The notes under the pieces: generated by a model | Seen by the model: the letters and a program-made list of their open reading frames with translations, nothing else | The model's database searches: none | What the model was told of the DNA's origin: nothing | Shown: piece after piece, positions 1 to 6,100 of the stretch | Numbering within the stretch: the stretch's first letter is position 1 | Layout of the letters: every line of letters starts with the position of its first letter | Assembly (NCBI GenBank): GCA_024644145.1 | Contig: JAHELO010000069.1 | Location: forward strand, 1 to 7,694 | Length of the DNA stretch: 7,694 bases | Reading direction: 5' to 3' | Source: Christiangramia sp. | GTDB taxonomy: Bacteria; Bacteroidota; Bacteroidia; Flavobacteriales; Flavobacteriaceae | Program-made: the position numbers and the translations under genes

Positions 1-824
1 AATTCAATAAACCTTGACCTTTCCCCGATAGATTCCCATTCAAGATCCCAGGTATTTGAATACTCAAACTGGGCCTGATGCCACCATTCATGGGATAGGA
101 TCCCAGTGAAAGCTATATCGCCATCTATTCCAACCTCTTCCAGGGTCTCCAGAAGCCCATCACCTATAACAAGCAAACCATTGGACCTGGTAAATGCATC
201 CAGAGCGAAATAGGGATTCTCGGGTATATTTGGCGATACTGAATTTATCTTTATTAGAGCATCTGCTTTTTCATATGCCTGGTCCCGGTTCCTCACCGTC
301 CTGTCAAAACTCTCTATCATATCTGTCAGGGTCTCTCTGGTGTCCAGAGATGCGGTATGTTGTCCATTTAAATAAATCTCACGGTTAAGCTGCCAGAAAC
401 CGGTAAGTTCTCTAATTCTTTTTTTGGCCAGCTGGTTATATTCGCCAGCTTGGCCATAATAATTCTCTCCTCTGTAAAATGTTACATACTTTCTGTTTAA
501 TTCTGAATAATAATTTATCAATTCAAAATCGAAATAAGGATCATTAATAAGGGAGAGAAAATGATTACTAAGAACTTTGGTGAAATCTGTAACCGCGCAG
601 GGTTCACTAAAAGTTTCCTCATCGAAAAACACTTCCTGGATCGTAAAATCTGATGGAAAAGGCTTAGAGGAATATTTATTCTTTTCTAATAGAATTCCTG
701 TAGTGGTAATTTCATCATTAACCTGGTTGGCTGCGGGATTAAGATCATCCCCTGAACAGGACTGGAAGGTGTATGTACATAAAAAGGCACCAAGACACCA
801 GATGTATACATCGGTCTTCTTCAT
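1..824 (-). CDS. Putative zinc-metallopeptidase lipoprotein with HEWWH motif (partial, C-terminus beyond left edge)
   Basis: Reading leftwards from the ATG at 824-822 there are 274 codons without a stop, so the gene continues past the window edge. The N-terminus (MKKTDVYIWCLGAFLCTYTF, then QSC-SGDD) looks like a lipoprotein signal: a hydrophobic stretch, a candidate lipidated Cys23, and acidic residues just after it, as in Bacteroidota lipoproteins sent to the outer membrane. The lipobox (FQSC) is loose. Residues 245-249 are HEWWH, followed by QAQFEY, which fits an HExxH zinc site with His245, Glu246 and His249. The last visible residues are RSRFIE, and the next codon begins TT. This would fit an E-L-M-A-D type third-ligand segment known from some gluzincin-like families, but that is inference. 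No SD is present and no other in-frame start exists nearby. The residues between about 30 and 230 match no family I recognise. Substrate is unknown; a non-enzymatic role is possible. Confidence 0.8.
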   Translation of the reverse strand, partial: MKKTDVYIWCLGAFLCTYTFQSCSGDDLNPAANQVNDEITTTGILLEKNKYSSKPFPSDFTIQEVFFDEETFSEPCAVTDFTKVLSNHFLSLINDPYFDFELINYYSELNRKYVTFYRGENYYGQAGEYNQLAKKRIRELTGFWQLNREIYLNGQHTASLDTRETLTDMIESFDRTVRNRDQAYEKADALIKINSVSPNIPENPYFALDAFTRSNGLLVIGDGLLETLEEVGIDGDIAFTGILSHEWWHQAQFEYSNTWDLEWESIGERSRFIE

Positions 825-866
825 AGCATCAAAAATTAGGTGTGGTTGGCTATGACTAAAATAATA

Positions 867-883
867 TAAAAACCTGGTTTTTA
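867..883. promoter_or_regulatory. 17-base perfect palindrome upstream of the HEWWH lipoprotein gene
   Basis: TAAAAACC-T-GGTTTTTA has 8-base arms around one central base, 43-59 bases before the lipoprotein start and after the terminator of the preceding gene. The central gap is too small for a good RNA hairpin, so a site for a dimeric regulator is the more likely reading if it is functional. AT-rich DNA produces such palindromes by chance, and no regulator is seen nearby. Confidence 0.3.
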
Positions 884-905
884 GTAATTTAATATATGAA
901 AATAA

Positions 906-931
906 AAAAGCCCTGCAATAGCAGGGCTTTT
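906..931 (-). terminator. Rho-independent terminator of the OmpA-like lipoprotein gene
   Basis: Two perfect 11-base arms (AAAAGCCCTGC and GCAGGGCTTTT) flank the four-base loop AATA. On the minus strand the stem begins 22 bases after the OmpA-like stop codon and ends in a T run continuing TTATTTT. Its GC-rich core and short loop are typical. The A and T tracts make it potentially bidirectional, but no plus-strand gene ends here. It separates the OmpA-like gene from the HEWWH lipoprotein gene, so the latter probably has its own promoter in 832-905, where I find no convincing TAnnTTTG box at a normal distance. Confidence 0.9.
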
Positions 932-953
932 CCAATTATATTTTCAGAATTGC

Positions 954-1799
954 TTACTCCTGGTTAGAAGTAGCTTTTTCCATTCCTTCTTCGATCATAC
1001 TGTAGAACTGATCTAGCTTAGGAAGAACAACGATTCTTGTTCTTCTGTTTTTAGCACGACCTTCAGCAGTTTCGTTGGTAGCAACAGGAATGTAGTAACT
1101 TCTACCTGCAGCAGTCATACGAGCTGGTTCAACACCAAAATCATCCTGAAGAACTCTTACTACAGAAGTAGCACGCTTAACACTTAGATCCCAGTTATCT
1201 TCGAACATTGAAGTTTTAATTGGTTTGTCATCTGTGTGACCTTCTACCATGAACTCGATGTTTGGTTTGTTCTTCACAACTGTAGCAACTTTTCCAAGAA
1301 CTTCTTTTGCACGTGGAGTGATATTGTAACGACCACTATCAAATAAAAGTTTATCAGAAATAGATACATACACAACACCTTTTTCTACGTTGATCTCGAT
1401 GTCTTCGTCACTCATGTTTCCTAGAGCTCCTTTAAGACTTGTAACAAGAGCAAGAGTTACAGAATCCTTCTTGTTGATCGCCTGTTGCATAGAACGTATC
1501 GCAAGATCCTTTTCCTTAATGCTCTCTAATGAACGCTCAAGGTTTTCAGCTTCTTTCTTAGAAAGAGTGGCAAGATCACCTACGTTATTCAGCAGGGCAG
1601 CATTTGTATTATTAAGTCGCGTAATCTGCTCATTCATTCTATCTTTTTCATCCAGACAAGAGTTCAATTTAACCGTAGCCGTATTCAATTGATCCTGAGT
1701 TTCTCTTTGCTTGGCTTCCAGTTCATTGTATTTTTTCTGTGAAACACATGAAGATAGCAAAATGGCAGCTGTTGCCGACAAAAGCATGATTTTTTTCAT
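954..1799 (-). CDS. OmpA family lipoprotein with coiled coil and MotB-like peptidoglycan-binding domain
   Basis: This 281-residue protein probably tethers the outer membrane to peptidoglycan. Residues 1-18 are a lipoprotein signal (MKKIMLLS...LLSSC) with Cys18 as the lipidation site. Residues from about 22 to 110 are rich in charged residues, Gln, Asn and Leu in a heptad-like pattern, which suggests a periplasmic coiled-coil spacer. The OmpA_C domain covers about 140-262: FDSG (153-156), GHTDD (187-191), NWDLSVKRA (202-210) and EGRAKNRR. These match the MotB/OmpA consensus, with Asp190 and Arg209 as the likely diaminopimelate-contacting residues by analogy with OmpA. The longer insert between GHTDD and NWDLS resembles MotB more than Pal, but there is no MotB transmembrane helix, so a stator role is unlikely. 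The start is fixed by the signal peptide. It has its own promoter and terminator, so it is probably a single-gene unit. Exact partner or role (cell envelope integrity, possibly gliding) cannot be read from the sequence. Confidence 0.93.
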   Translation of the reverse strand: MKKIMLLSATAAILLSSCVSQKKYNELEAKQRETQDQLNTATVKLNSCLDEKDRMNEQITRLNNTNAALLNNVGDLATLSKKEAENLERSLESIKEKDLAIRSMQQAINKKDSVTLALVTSLKGALGNMSDEDIEINVEKGVVYVSISDKLLFDSGRYNITPRAKEVLGKVATVVKNKPNIEFMVEGHTDDKPIKTSMFEDNWDLSVKRATSVVRVLQDDFGVEPARMTAAGRSYYIPVATNETAEGRAKNRRTRIVVLPKLDQFYSMIEEGMEKATSNQE

Positions 1800-1835
1800 A
1801 ATTAGTTTCTTATAATTTTAAATTGTTAGAATGCC

Positions 1836-1843
1836 CAAAAATA
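1836..1843 (-). promoter_or_regulatory. Bacteroidota-type -7 box before the OmpA-like lipoprotein gene
   Basis: On the minus strand 1843-1836 reads TATTTTTG, an exact fit to TAnnTTTG. It lies 36 bases before the ATG at 1799, giving an AT-rich leader of about 30 bases. About 19 bases upstream the expected TTG is only weakly represented (TTTCG). The rest of 1800-1897 holds no hairpin, so no clear terminator for the glycosyltransferase gene is visible and some read-through is possible. Confidence 0.45.
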
Positions 1844-1897
1844 TCAAAAAATAAATAAGACGAAAGAGTATTTTAACATTTCCTTCTCTAAATATTT

Positions 1898-2890
1898 TTA
1901 TAGTTGGGTAAATCTCTTTTTCTGAAGGATGAAATGAGAAAAAATAACCGAATAAATATGGTAGTAGTTGCTCATTATTAGTTGTTTAGGTCTTTTCTTT
2001 TTGATTCTCCCGAAATGTCTATAGAAGCTGGCATGAGCTTCTAAAATTGCAAAGAAATGATTGAATTTTCCTTCCAGTAAAAATTTAAGTCCGGCAATGC
2101 CATCCAGGATCATTCTGGTGAATAATATTGAATAAACTTTTTTAGATTCTACATTCTTTAAAAGCAGGAATAAACTATTCCGGAAATTAAAGAAAGTCTT
2201 TTTAGGATTCATTTCTGCTAATGTTGCTCCACCAACATGAAAGACCCGTGAAGCACTTACATATTTAATTTTGTAACCTGTATTTTGCAATCTCCAGCAA
2301 AGGTCTATTTCTTCCTGATGAGCAAAGAAATCTTCATCCAGTCCTCCTATCTCTTCGAAAGCTTTTTTCCGAATTGCCAGGCAGGCACCGCTGGCCCAGA
2401 AAATATACTGATCGTCATTATATTGCCCATGATCTTCCTCCAGTTCCTGAAAGATCCTGCCCCTGCAAAACGGATAGCCATATTTATCTATATATCCCCC
2501 TGCTGCACCGGCATATTCAAAATGGTCCTTTTTCCGGTAATCAAGGATTTTTGGCTGTATAGCCGCTGTATTAGGTTCGGTCTCAAAAGTCTCTAGAATG
2601 GGAGGTAGCCAGCCAGGCGTAACTTCCACATCACTGTTCAAGAGGATATGAATATCTTCGGGAACCATTTTCAAGGCGAGGTTATATCCTCCGGCATACC
2701 CTGCGTTTCGCCTGTTCTTAATTACGCTGATATCGGGAAAGTCTTTTTCAAGATAGCTAACAGAGTCATCTGTAGAAGCATTATCTGCTACGTAGACCTT
2801 CGCTTCCGGAGAATTTTTAATTACTGAAGGTAGAAACTGTTCAAGCAATTTCTTTCCATTCCAGTTTAGTATAACTACGGCTACGTTCAT
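1898..2890 (-). CDS. Family 2 glycosyltransferase (GT2, WbbL/rhamnosyltransferase-like)
   Basis: The 330-residue protein is a GT-A fold inverting glycosyltransferase, probably using a nucleotide sugar to extend a surface polysaccharide or glycan on the cytoplasmic face of the inner membrane. Seen directly: the N-terminal strand VVILNWNG (5-12), the nucleotide-binding DNASTDDS (36-43), RNAGYAGGYN (61-70), the metal-binding region LLNSDVEV (83-90), an acceptor-side segment FWASGACLAIRK (164-175), and HQEEIDLCWR (191-200) carrying the presumed catalytic base, followed by HVGGAT. Residues from about 230 onwards contain hydrophobic and basic stretches that may bind the membrane. This architecture is typical of the rhamnosyltransferase-like branch, but donor and acceptor cannot be told. 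The ATG overlaps the stop of the upstream PD-(D/E)xK gene (ATGA at 2890-2887), so the two are probably translated in a coupled way. No other polysaccharide genes are adjacent. Confidence 0.93.
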   Translation of the reverse strand: MNVAVVILNWNGKKLLEQFLPSVIKNSPEAKVYVADNASTDDSVSYLEKDFPDISVIKNRRNAGYAGGYNLALKMVPEDIHILLNSDVEVTPGWLPPILETFETEPNTAAIQPKILDYRKKDHFEYAGAAGGYIDKYGYPFCRGRIFQELEEDHGQYNDDQYIFWASGACLAIRKKAFEEIGGLDEDFFAHQEEIDLCWRLQNTGYKIKYVSASRVFHVGGATLAEMNPKKTFFNFRNSLFLLLKNVESKKVYSILFTRMILDGIAGLKFLLEGKFNHFFAILEAHASFYRHFGRIKKKRPKQLIMSNYYHIYSVIFSHFILQKKRFTQL

Positions 2891-3336
2891 TTTCTAAAAT
2901 ATTCAGGAAGTTCTTTCAGGAAGATATAATTTTCGTTTTCGTAATCCAGCTGACAGAAGAAATGTTCAAGCCCGTTTGTTACCATAAGGTAATTGGCTTT
3001 TAAGCTAAGATTATACCGGGCTATCTGATCAAACGTATCTTGTGTGATTTTTACTGAAGGAGCCTTACATTCCACAATTATCTGGATATTGCCTTCAGGT
3101 TCAAAAACCACAATATCATATCTTTTGGTGAGACCGGCAATCTTAAGTTGTTTTTCAACATTTATATGACTCAAAGGATAATTCTTCTCTTTCTGTAAAA
3201 ATTTCACGCAGTGTTGTCTTACCCATTCTTCTGGAGTGAGAATTACAAATTTTTTCCTCAGATCGTCAAAAACGGCTATTTTATTTTGATTATTTTTGAA
3301 CCGAAACGAATACGGAGGGAAATTCAATCTTTGCAT
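2887..3336 (-). CDS. Orphan HsdR-N-like PD-(D/E)xK domain protein
   Basis: This 149-residue protein consists almost only of the domain found at the N-terminus of type I restriction enzyme R subunits (HSDR_N_2 type). Visible nuclease-fold residues are Glu61 (NVEKQL), Asp74 in RYDIVVF, Glu89-Cys90-Lys91 in IIVECKAP, and a downstream QIARYN (103-108) matching the QxxxY-type motif of these endonucleases. The catalytic set therefore looks intact. There is no helicase part and no methylase or specificity gene around it, so it is not a restriction-modification system. Such single-domain proteins are common in Bacteroidota; their role is unknown, and DNA binding, repair or nuclease activity are possibilities. 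It is the first gene leftwards of the divergent promoter region and is coupled by ATGA to the glycosyltransferase gene. The ATG at 3336 is the only plausible start, as the next in-frame Met is residue 118. Confidence 0.88.
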   Translation of the reverse strand: MQRLNFPPYSFRFKNNQNKIAVFDDLRKKFVILTPEEWVRQHCVKFLQKEKNYPLSHINVEKQLKIAGLTKRYDIVVFEPEGNIQIIVECKAPSVKITQDTFDQIARYNLSLKANYLMVTNGLEHFFCQLDYENENYIFLKELPEYFRK

Positions 3337-3340
3337 TTTT

Positions 3341-3372
3341 CAAAAGTAATAAAGAATATTACAGCCTTGCAA
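3341..3372 (-). promoter_or_regulatory. Bacteroidota-type promoter for the HsdR-N-like gene
   Basis: On the minus strand TTG (3372-3370), a 21-base spacer and TACTTTTG (3348-3341) match TTG-N17-23-TAnnTTTG exactly. Only four bases separate the -7 box from the ATG at 3336, so transcription would start at or next to the start codon, making a leaderless or nearly leaderless mRNA. Chance occurrence in AT-rich DNA cannot be excluded. Confidence 0.45.
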
Positions 3373-3395
3373 TATACTTATTAGAATTCCCTTTG
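3367..3395 (+). promoter_or_regulatory. Candidate promoter for the holA-men operon
   Basis: TTG (3367-3369), an 18-base spacer and TCCCTTTG (3388-3395) fit the Bacteroidota promoter pattern with one mismatch in the -7 box (C for A at position 2). Transcription would begin near 3402, leaving a leader of about 17 bases before holA. Its TTG forms the palindrome TTGCAA with the TTG of the opposite promoter. Confidence 0.35.
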
Positions 3396-3418
3396 CCTAA
3401 ACCTGCACCAATTTCCAT

Positions 3419-4423
3419 ATGGACGAAGCAAGAAAAATTGTAAGCGATATTCAGAAAGGCGATATAAAACCCATTTATTTTCTCATGGGGGAGGAGCCTT
3501 ATTATATAGACAGAATCTCTGATTATATCGCAGGAAATCTTCTTGCCGAGGAAGAACGCGGTTTTAATCAGATGGTCATCTACGGAAGGGATTCTACTAT
3601 AGAAGATATTGTTAGCAATGCGAAACGGTATCCCATGATGGCCGAAAGGCAGGTGGTGATTGTAAAGGAAGCACAGGACCTTTCCAGAACCATAGAAAAA
3701 CTGGTTGCGTATGCAGAGAATCCGCAACCAACAACGGTTCTGGTGGTTTGTTATAAATATAAAAAGCTGGACAAGCGGAAAAAACTTCATAAAGCGGTCG
3801 CAAAAACCGGAGTTATTTTTGAAGGGAAGCGCCTTTATGAAAATCAGGTAGGGGACTGGATAATTAAAACCCTGAAAAGCCGGGGCTATGGTATTTCACC
3901 AAAAGCTGCACAAATGCTGGTGGAATTTCTGGGAACCGATCTGGGAAAGATCGATAATGAATTGCAAAAATTACAACTTATTTGCCCGGAAGGTACTACT
4001 ATAAGTCCGGATATTATCGAAGAGAATATCGGGATAAGTAAAGATTTCAATAATTTTGAGCTACGCAAGGCAATAGGTGAAAGAGATACGCTCAGAGTGC
4101 ACCGAATAATAAATTACTTCGCCCAAAATCCCAAGGATAATCCCATGGTTGTTACAATTTCCTTGCTGTTTTCTTATTTTTCACAGATACTTCAATATCA
4201 CGGCCTGAATGATAAGTCTAAAGGGAGTGTGGCTAAACAGCTAAAAGTAAATCCGTATTTTGTGGCAGATTATGCTACAGCCGCCCGAAACTATCCTATG
4301 AAAAAAGCCAGTAAGGCCATAGATCTTTTACAGGAAACCGATGTGAAAAGCAAGGGGGTAGGCGCGACAAATGTTTCGCAGGGAGACCTGCTGAAAGAAC
4401 TTTTGGTGAAAATAATGAATTAA
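3419..4423 (+). CDS. holA: DNA polymerase III subunit delta
   Basis: The protein (334 residues, the usual family length of about 340) is the delta subunit of the clamp loader, which opens the beta sliding clamp during replication. Domain I has the typical flavobacterial opening with FLMGEEPYYID (21-31), a degenerate nucleotide site. Residues 72-78 (PMMAERQ) align by eye with the SLFASRQ clamp-binding element of E. coli delta, Met73 and Met74 taking the place of the Leu-Phe wedge. LGTDLGKIDNELQKL (171-185) is the conserved sensor-region segment, and the C-terminal domain (about 205-334) ends with the family-typical GATNVSQGDLLKELL. The ATG at 3419 is placed as in other members and no upstream in-frame start is near. 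It is the first gene of the plus-strand operon, and its stop lies three bases before the menA start. Coupling of a replication gene with quinone genes probably reflects shared housekeeping expression. Confidence 0.95.
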   Translation: MDEARKIVSDIQKGDIKPIYFLMGEEPYYIDRISDYIAGNLLAEEERGFNQMVIYGRDSTIEDIVSNAKRYPMMAERQVVIVKEAQDLSRTIEKLVAYAENPQPTTVLVVCYKYKKLDKRKKLHKAVAKTGVIFEGKRLYENQVGDWIIKTLKSRGYGISPKAAQMLVEFLGTDLGKIDNELQKLQLICPEGTTISPDIIEENIGISKDFNNFELRKAIGERDTLRVHRIINYFAQNPKDNPMVVTISLLFSYFSQILQYHGLNDKSKGSVAKQLKVNPYFVADYATAARNYPMKKASKAIDLLQETDVKSKGVGATNVSQGDLLKELLVKIMN

Positions 4424-4426
4424 ATT

Positions 4427-5329
4427 ATGAGTAAATTTTCATCCTGGATCAACGCAGCCAGGCTTAGAACATTACCCCTTTCTATCTCTGGAATTCTTGT
4501 GGGTAGCAGCATTGCGGCACATGCAGGTTATTTTGATATCGCTATTTTTAGTCTTGCCCTCGGAACAACACTTGGCCTACAGATCCTCTCTAACTTTGCC
4601 AATGATTATGGTGACGGAATTAAAGGTACAGATAACGATGACCGCATAGGTCCAGCAAGGGCTATCCAAAGCGGATTGATCACTCAGAAAGAAATGTGGC
4701 TGGCAATGATTGTCACCGCCATTACCACCCTGCTACTGGCCGTCCTGCTTATCTATGCATCTTTTGGCAGCGAAGATCTGCTATCTGCCTTAATATTTTT
4801 TATACTCGGGGTAATATCGATCGTTGCAGCCATTAAATATACTGTGGGAACATCTGCGTATGGCTACAGAGGGATGGGGGATATATTCGTTTTTATATTT
4901 TTCGGTCTGGTTGCTGTTTATGGTTCCTATTATTTATATAGTCATGACCATGAGATAGTAAGTGTATTTCCGGCAGTATCTATAGGATTTTTAAGTGCCG
5001 CCGTTTTAAATCTCAATAATTTACGGGATAGAATTTCTGATGCTAAAGCCGGGAAAAATACCCTGGTAGTGAAACTGGGAGAGAGCAGGTCTAAGACATA
5101 TCATTATATTCTTATTCTGGGGGCATTGTTCTGCTTCTTGCTGTACTCGGTAATAACACGAACAGAGCTCAATGACTTTATTTATATTTTCGCTTTTATA
5201 CCCCTTATTTTTCACTTGCAGAGAGTGATAAATAATAAAGATCCTAAGCTGCTGGATCCTGAATTAAAGATCGTAGCCCTTTCTACTTTTGCTATATCAT
5301 CGTTGTTTGCCCTGGGATTAATCTGGTAG
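4427..5329 (+). CDS. menA: 1,4-dihydroxy-2-naphthoate polyprenyltransferase
   Basis: An integral membrane UbiA-family enzyme (300 residues) that attaches the polyprenyl chain to 1,4-dihydroxy-2-naphthoate with loss of CO2, giving demethylmenaquinone. The first Asp-rich motif is NDYGDGIKGTDNDDRIGPAR (59-78), the form specific to MenA; the second is NNLRDRISDAKAGKNTLVVK (197-216), with Asp201 and Asp205 expected to bind Mg-diphosphate. About eight or nine hydrophobic segments are visible, including 14-32, 38-55, 90-111, 117-136, 152-172, 177-195, 226-243, 250-263 and 283-299. Databases usually call the family octaprenyltransferase after E. coli, but Flavobacteriaceae use mainly MK-6, so hexaprenyl diphosphate is the likelier donor here. 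The start lies three bases after the holA stop, without an SD. The tight spacing supports cotranscription. Confidence 0.95.
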   Translation: MSKFSSWINAARLRTLPLSISGILVGSSIAAHAGYFDIAIFSLALGTTLGLQILSNFANDYGDGIKGTDNDDRIGPARAIQSGLITQKEMWLAMIVTAITTLLLAVLLIYASFGSEDLLSALIFFILGVISIVAAIKYTVGTSAYGYRGMGDIFVFIFFGLVAVYGSYYLYSHDHEIVSVFPAVSIGFLSAAVLNLNNLRDRISDAKAGKNTLVVKLGESRSKTYHYILILGALFCFLLYSVITRTELNDFIYIFAFIPLIFHLQRVINNKDPKLLDPELKIVALSTFAISSLFALGLIW

Positions 5330-5419
5330 CAGGCGGCAGGTTTAACAAAATTATATACAGTAACCACTTATGAAATTTAAGTGAATCCTTATTTTTATAA
5401 AAACCAAGATTTCAAGATT

Positions 5420-6100
5420 ATGAAAATTACTTTTTATGGCCAGAATACCCTGGCATTGAAAATAGGCGATATTAATGTACTTGTAGATCCATTTATCACC
5501 GGTAATGACCTGGCCAAGGATAAAGTTGATATCATGGATTTAAAAGCAGATTATATACTTCTTACTCACGCCCACCAGGATCATATCCTGGATGCTGAAG
5601 CTATTGCAAAAAATACCGGCGCAGTTATAGTAAGTAATTTCGAGATTGCGAGCCATTATGAAGCTAAAGGATTTGAGGTACATCCTATGAATCATGGCGG
5701 AAGCTGGGATTTTGAATTCGGAAAACTTAAGTATGTAAATGCGGTGCATACCAGTTCATTTCCAGATGGTAGTTATGGAGGGCAGCCTGGAGGCTTTGTT
5801 TTGGAGGGAGAACATAAGAATATATATATAGCGGGCGACACTGCTCTTACCATGGATATGAAACTGATACCGATGCAAACAGATCTGGACCTTGCAGTCC
5901 TGCCAATTGGTGACAATTTTACCATGGGAGTGGATGATGCCATTATAGCCAGCGATTTCATTGAATGTGATAAAATACTGGGTTGTCATTATGATACCTT
6001 TGGGTATATAGAAATAGATCATGAAGAGGCCAAAAGGAAATTTTATGAAAAAGGAAAGGATCTTATGCTGTTGGAAATAGGTGAGGCAATAGAACTGTAA
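5420..6100 (+). CDS. UPF0173 family metal-dependent hydrolase (metallo-beta-lactamase fold, UlaG-like)
   Basis: A cytoplasmic hydrolase of 226 residues, the normal length for UPF0173. Metal ligands are visible: THAHQDH (49-55; His50, His52, Asp54, His55), His110 in NAVHTSSF, Asp140 in IAGDTAL, and His200 in LGCHYDTFG. I chose the ATG at 5420 because the family begins MKITFYGQNT; an in-frame GTG at 5381 would add 13 unusual residues (MNPYFYKNQDFKI). The 90 bases after menA hold no clear terminator or promoter. Its TAA overlaps the menC start by one base (TAATG), which indicates coupled translation. The family is related to UlaG, a lactonase, but its substrate is not known; the position between menA and menC points to menaquinone metabolism by inference only. 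Confidence 0.93.
   Translation: MKITFYGQNTLALKIGDINVLVDPFITGNDLAKDKVDIMDLKADYILLTHAHQDHILDAEAIAKNTGAVIVSNFEIASHYEAKGFEVHPMNHGGSWDFEFGKLKYVNAVHTSSFPDGSYGGQPGGFVLEGEHKNIYIAGDTALTMDMKLIPMQTDLDLAVLPIGDNFTMGVDDAIIASDFIECDKILGCHYDTFGYIEIDHEEAKRKFYEKGKDLMLLEIGEAIEL

Noticed and set aside
194..388. Plus-strand 64-codon open frame
   Set aside because: Antisense shadow within the same lipoprotein gene, with no start context or recognisable sequence.
577..855. Plus-strand 92-codon open frame
   Set aside because: It lies wholly antisense to the HEWWH lipoprotein gene, which is open for 274 codons with a signal peptide and a recognisable motif; the plus-strand translation has no protein-like features.
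1390..1692. Plus-strand 100-codon open frame
   Set aside because: Antisense to the coiled-coil part of the OmpA-like gene, whose repetitive codon use produces long reverse frames.
1861..1897. Terminator after the glycosyltransferase gene
   Set aside because: The stretch is AT-rich with T runs but I find no inverted repeat able to make a stable stem.
2887..3336. Remnant of a type I restriction-modification system
   Set aside because: The gene is complete as a single domain, its catalytic residues are intact, and no helicase, methylase or specificity remnants flank it; it is better read as a stand-alone protein.
3359..3790. Minus-strand 143-codon open frame inside holA
   Set aside because: Antisense to clearly recognisable holA and it would cross the divergent promoter region; its translation resembles no family and its composition is typical of a reversed coding frame.
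5381..5419. GTG start extending the UPF0173 protein by 13 residues
   Set aside because: Family members begin at MKITFYG, the extra residues are unlike the family, and the internal ATG at 5420 gives exactly the usual length.
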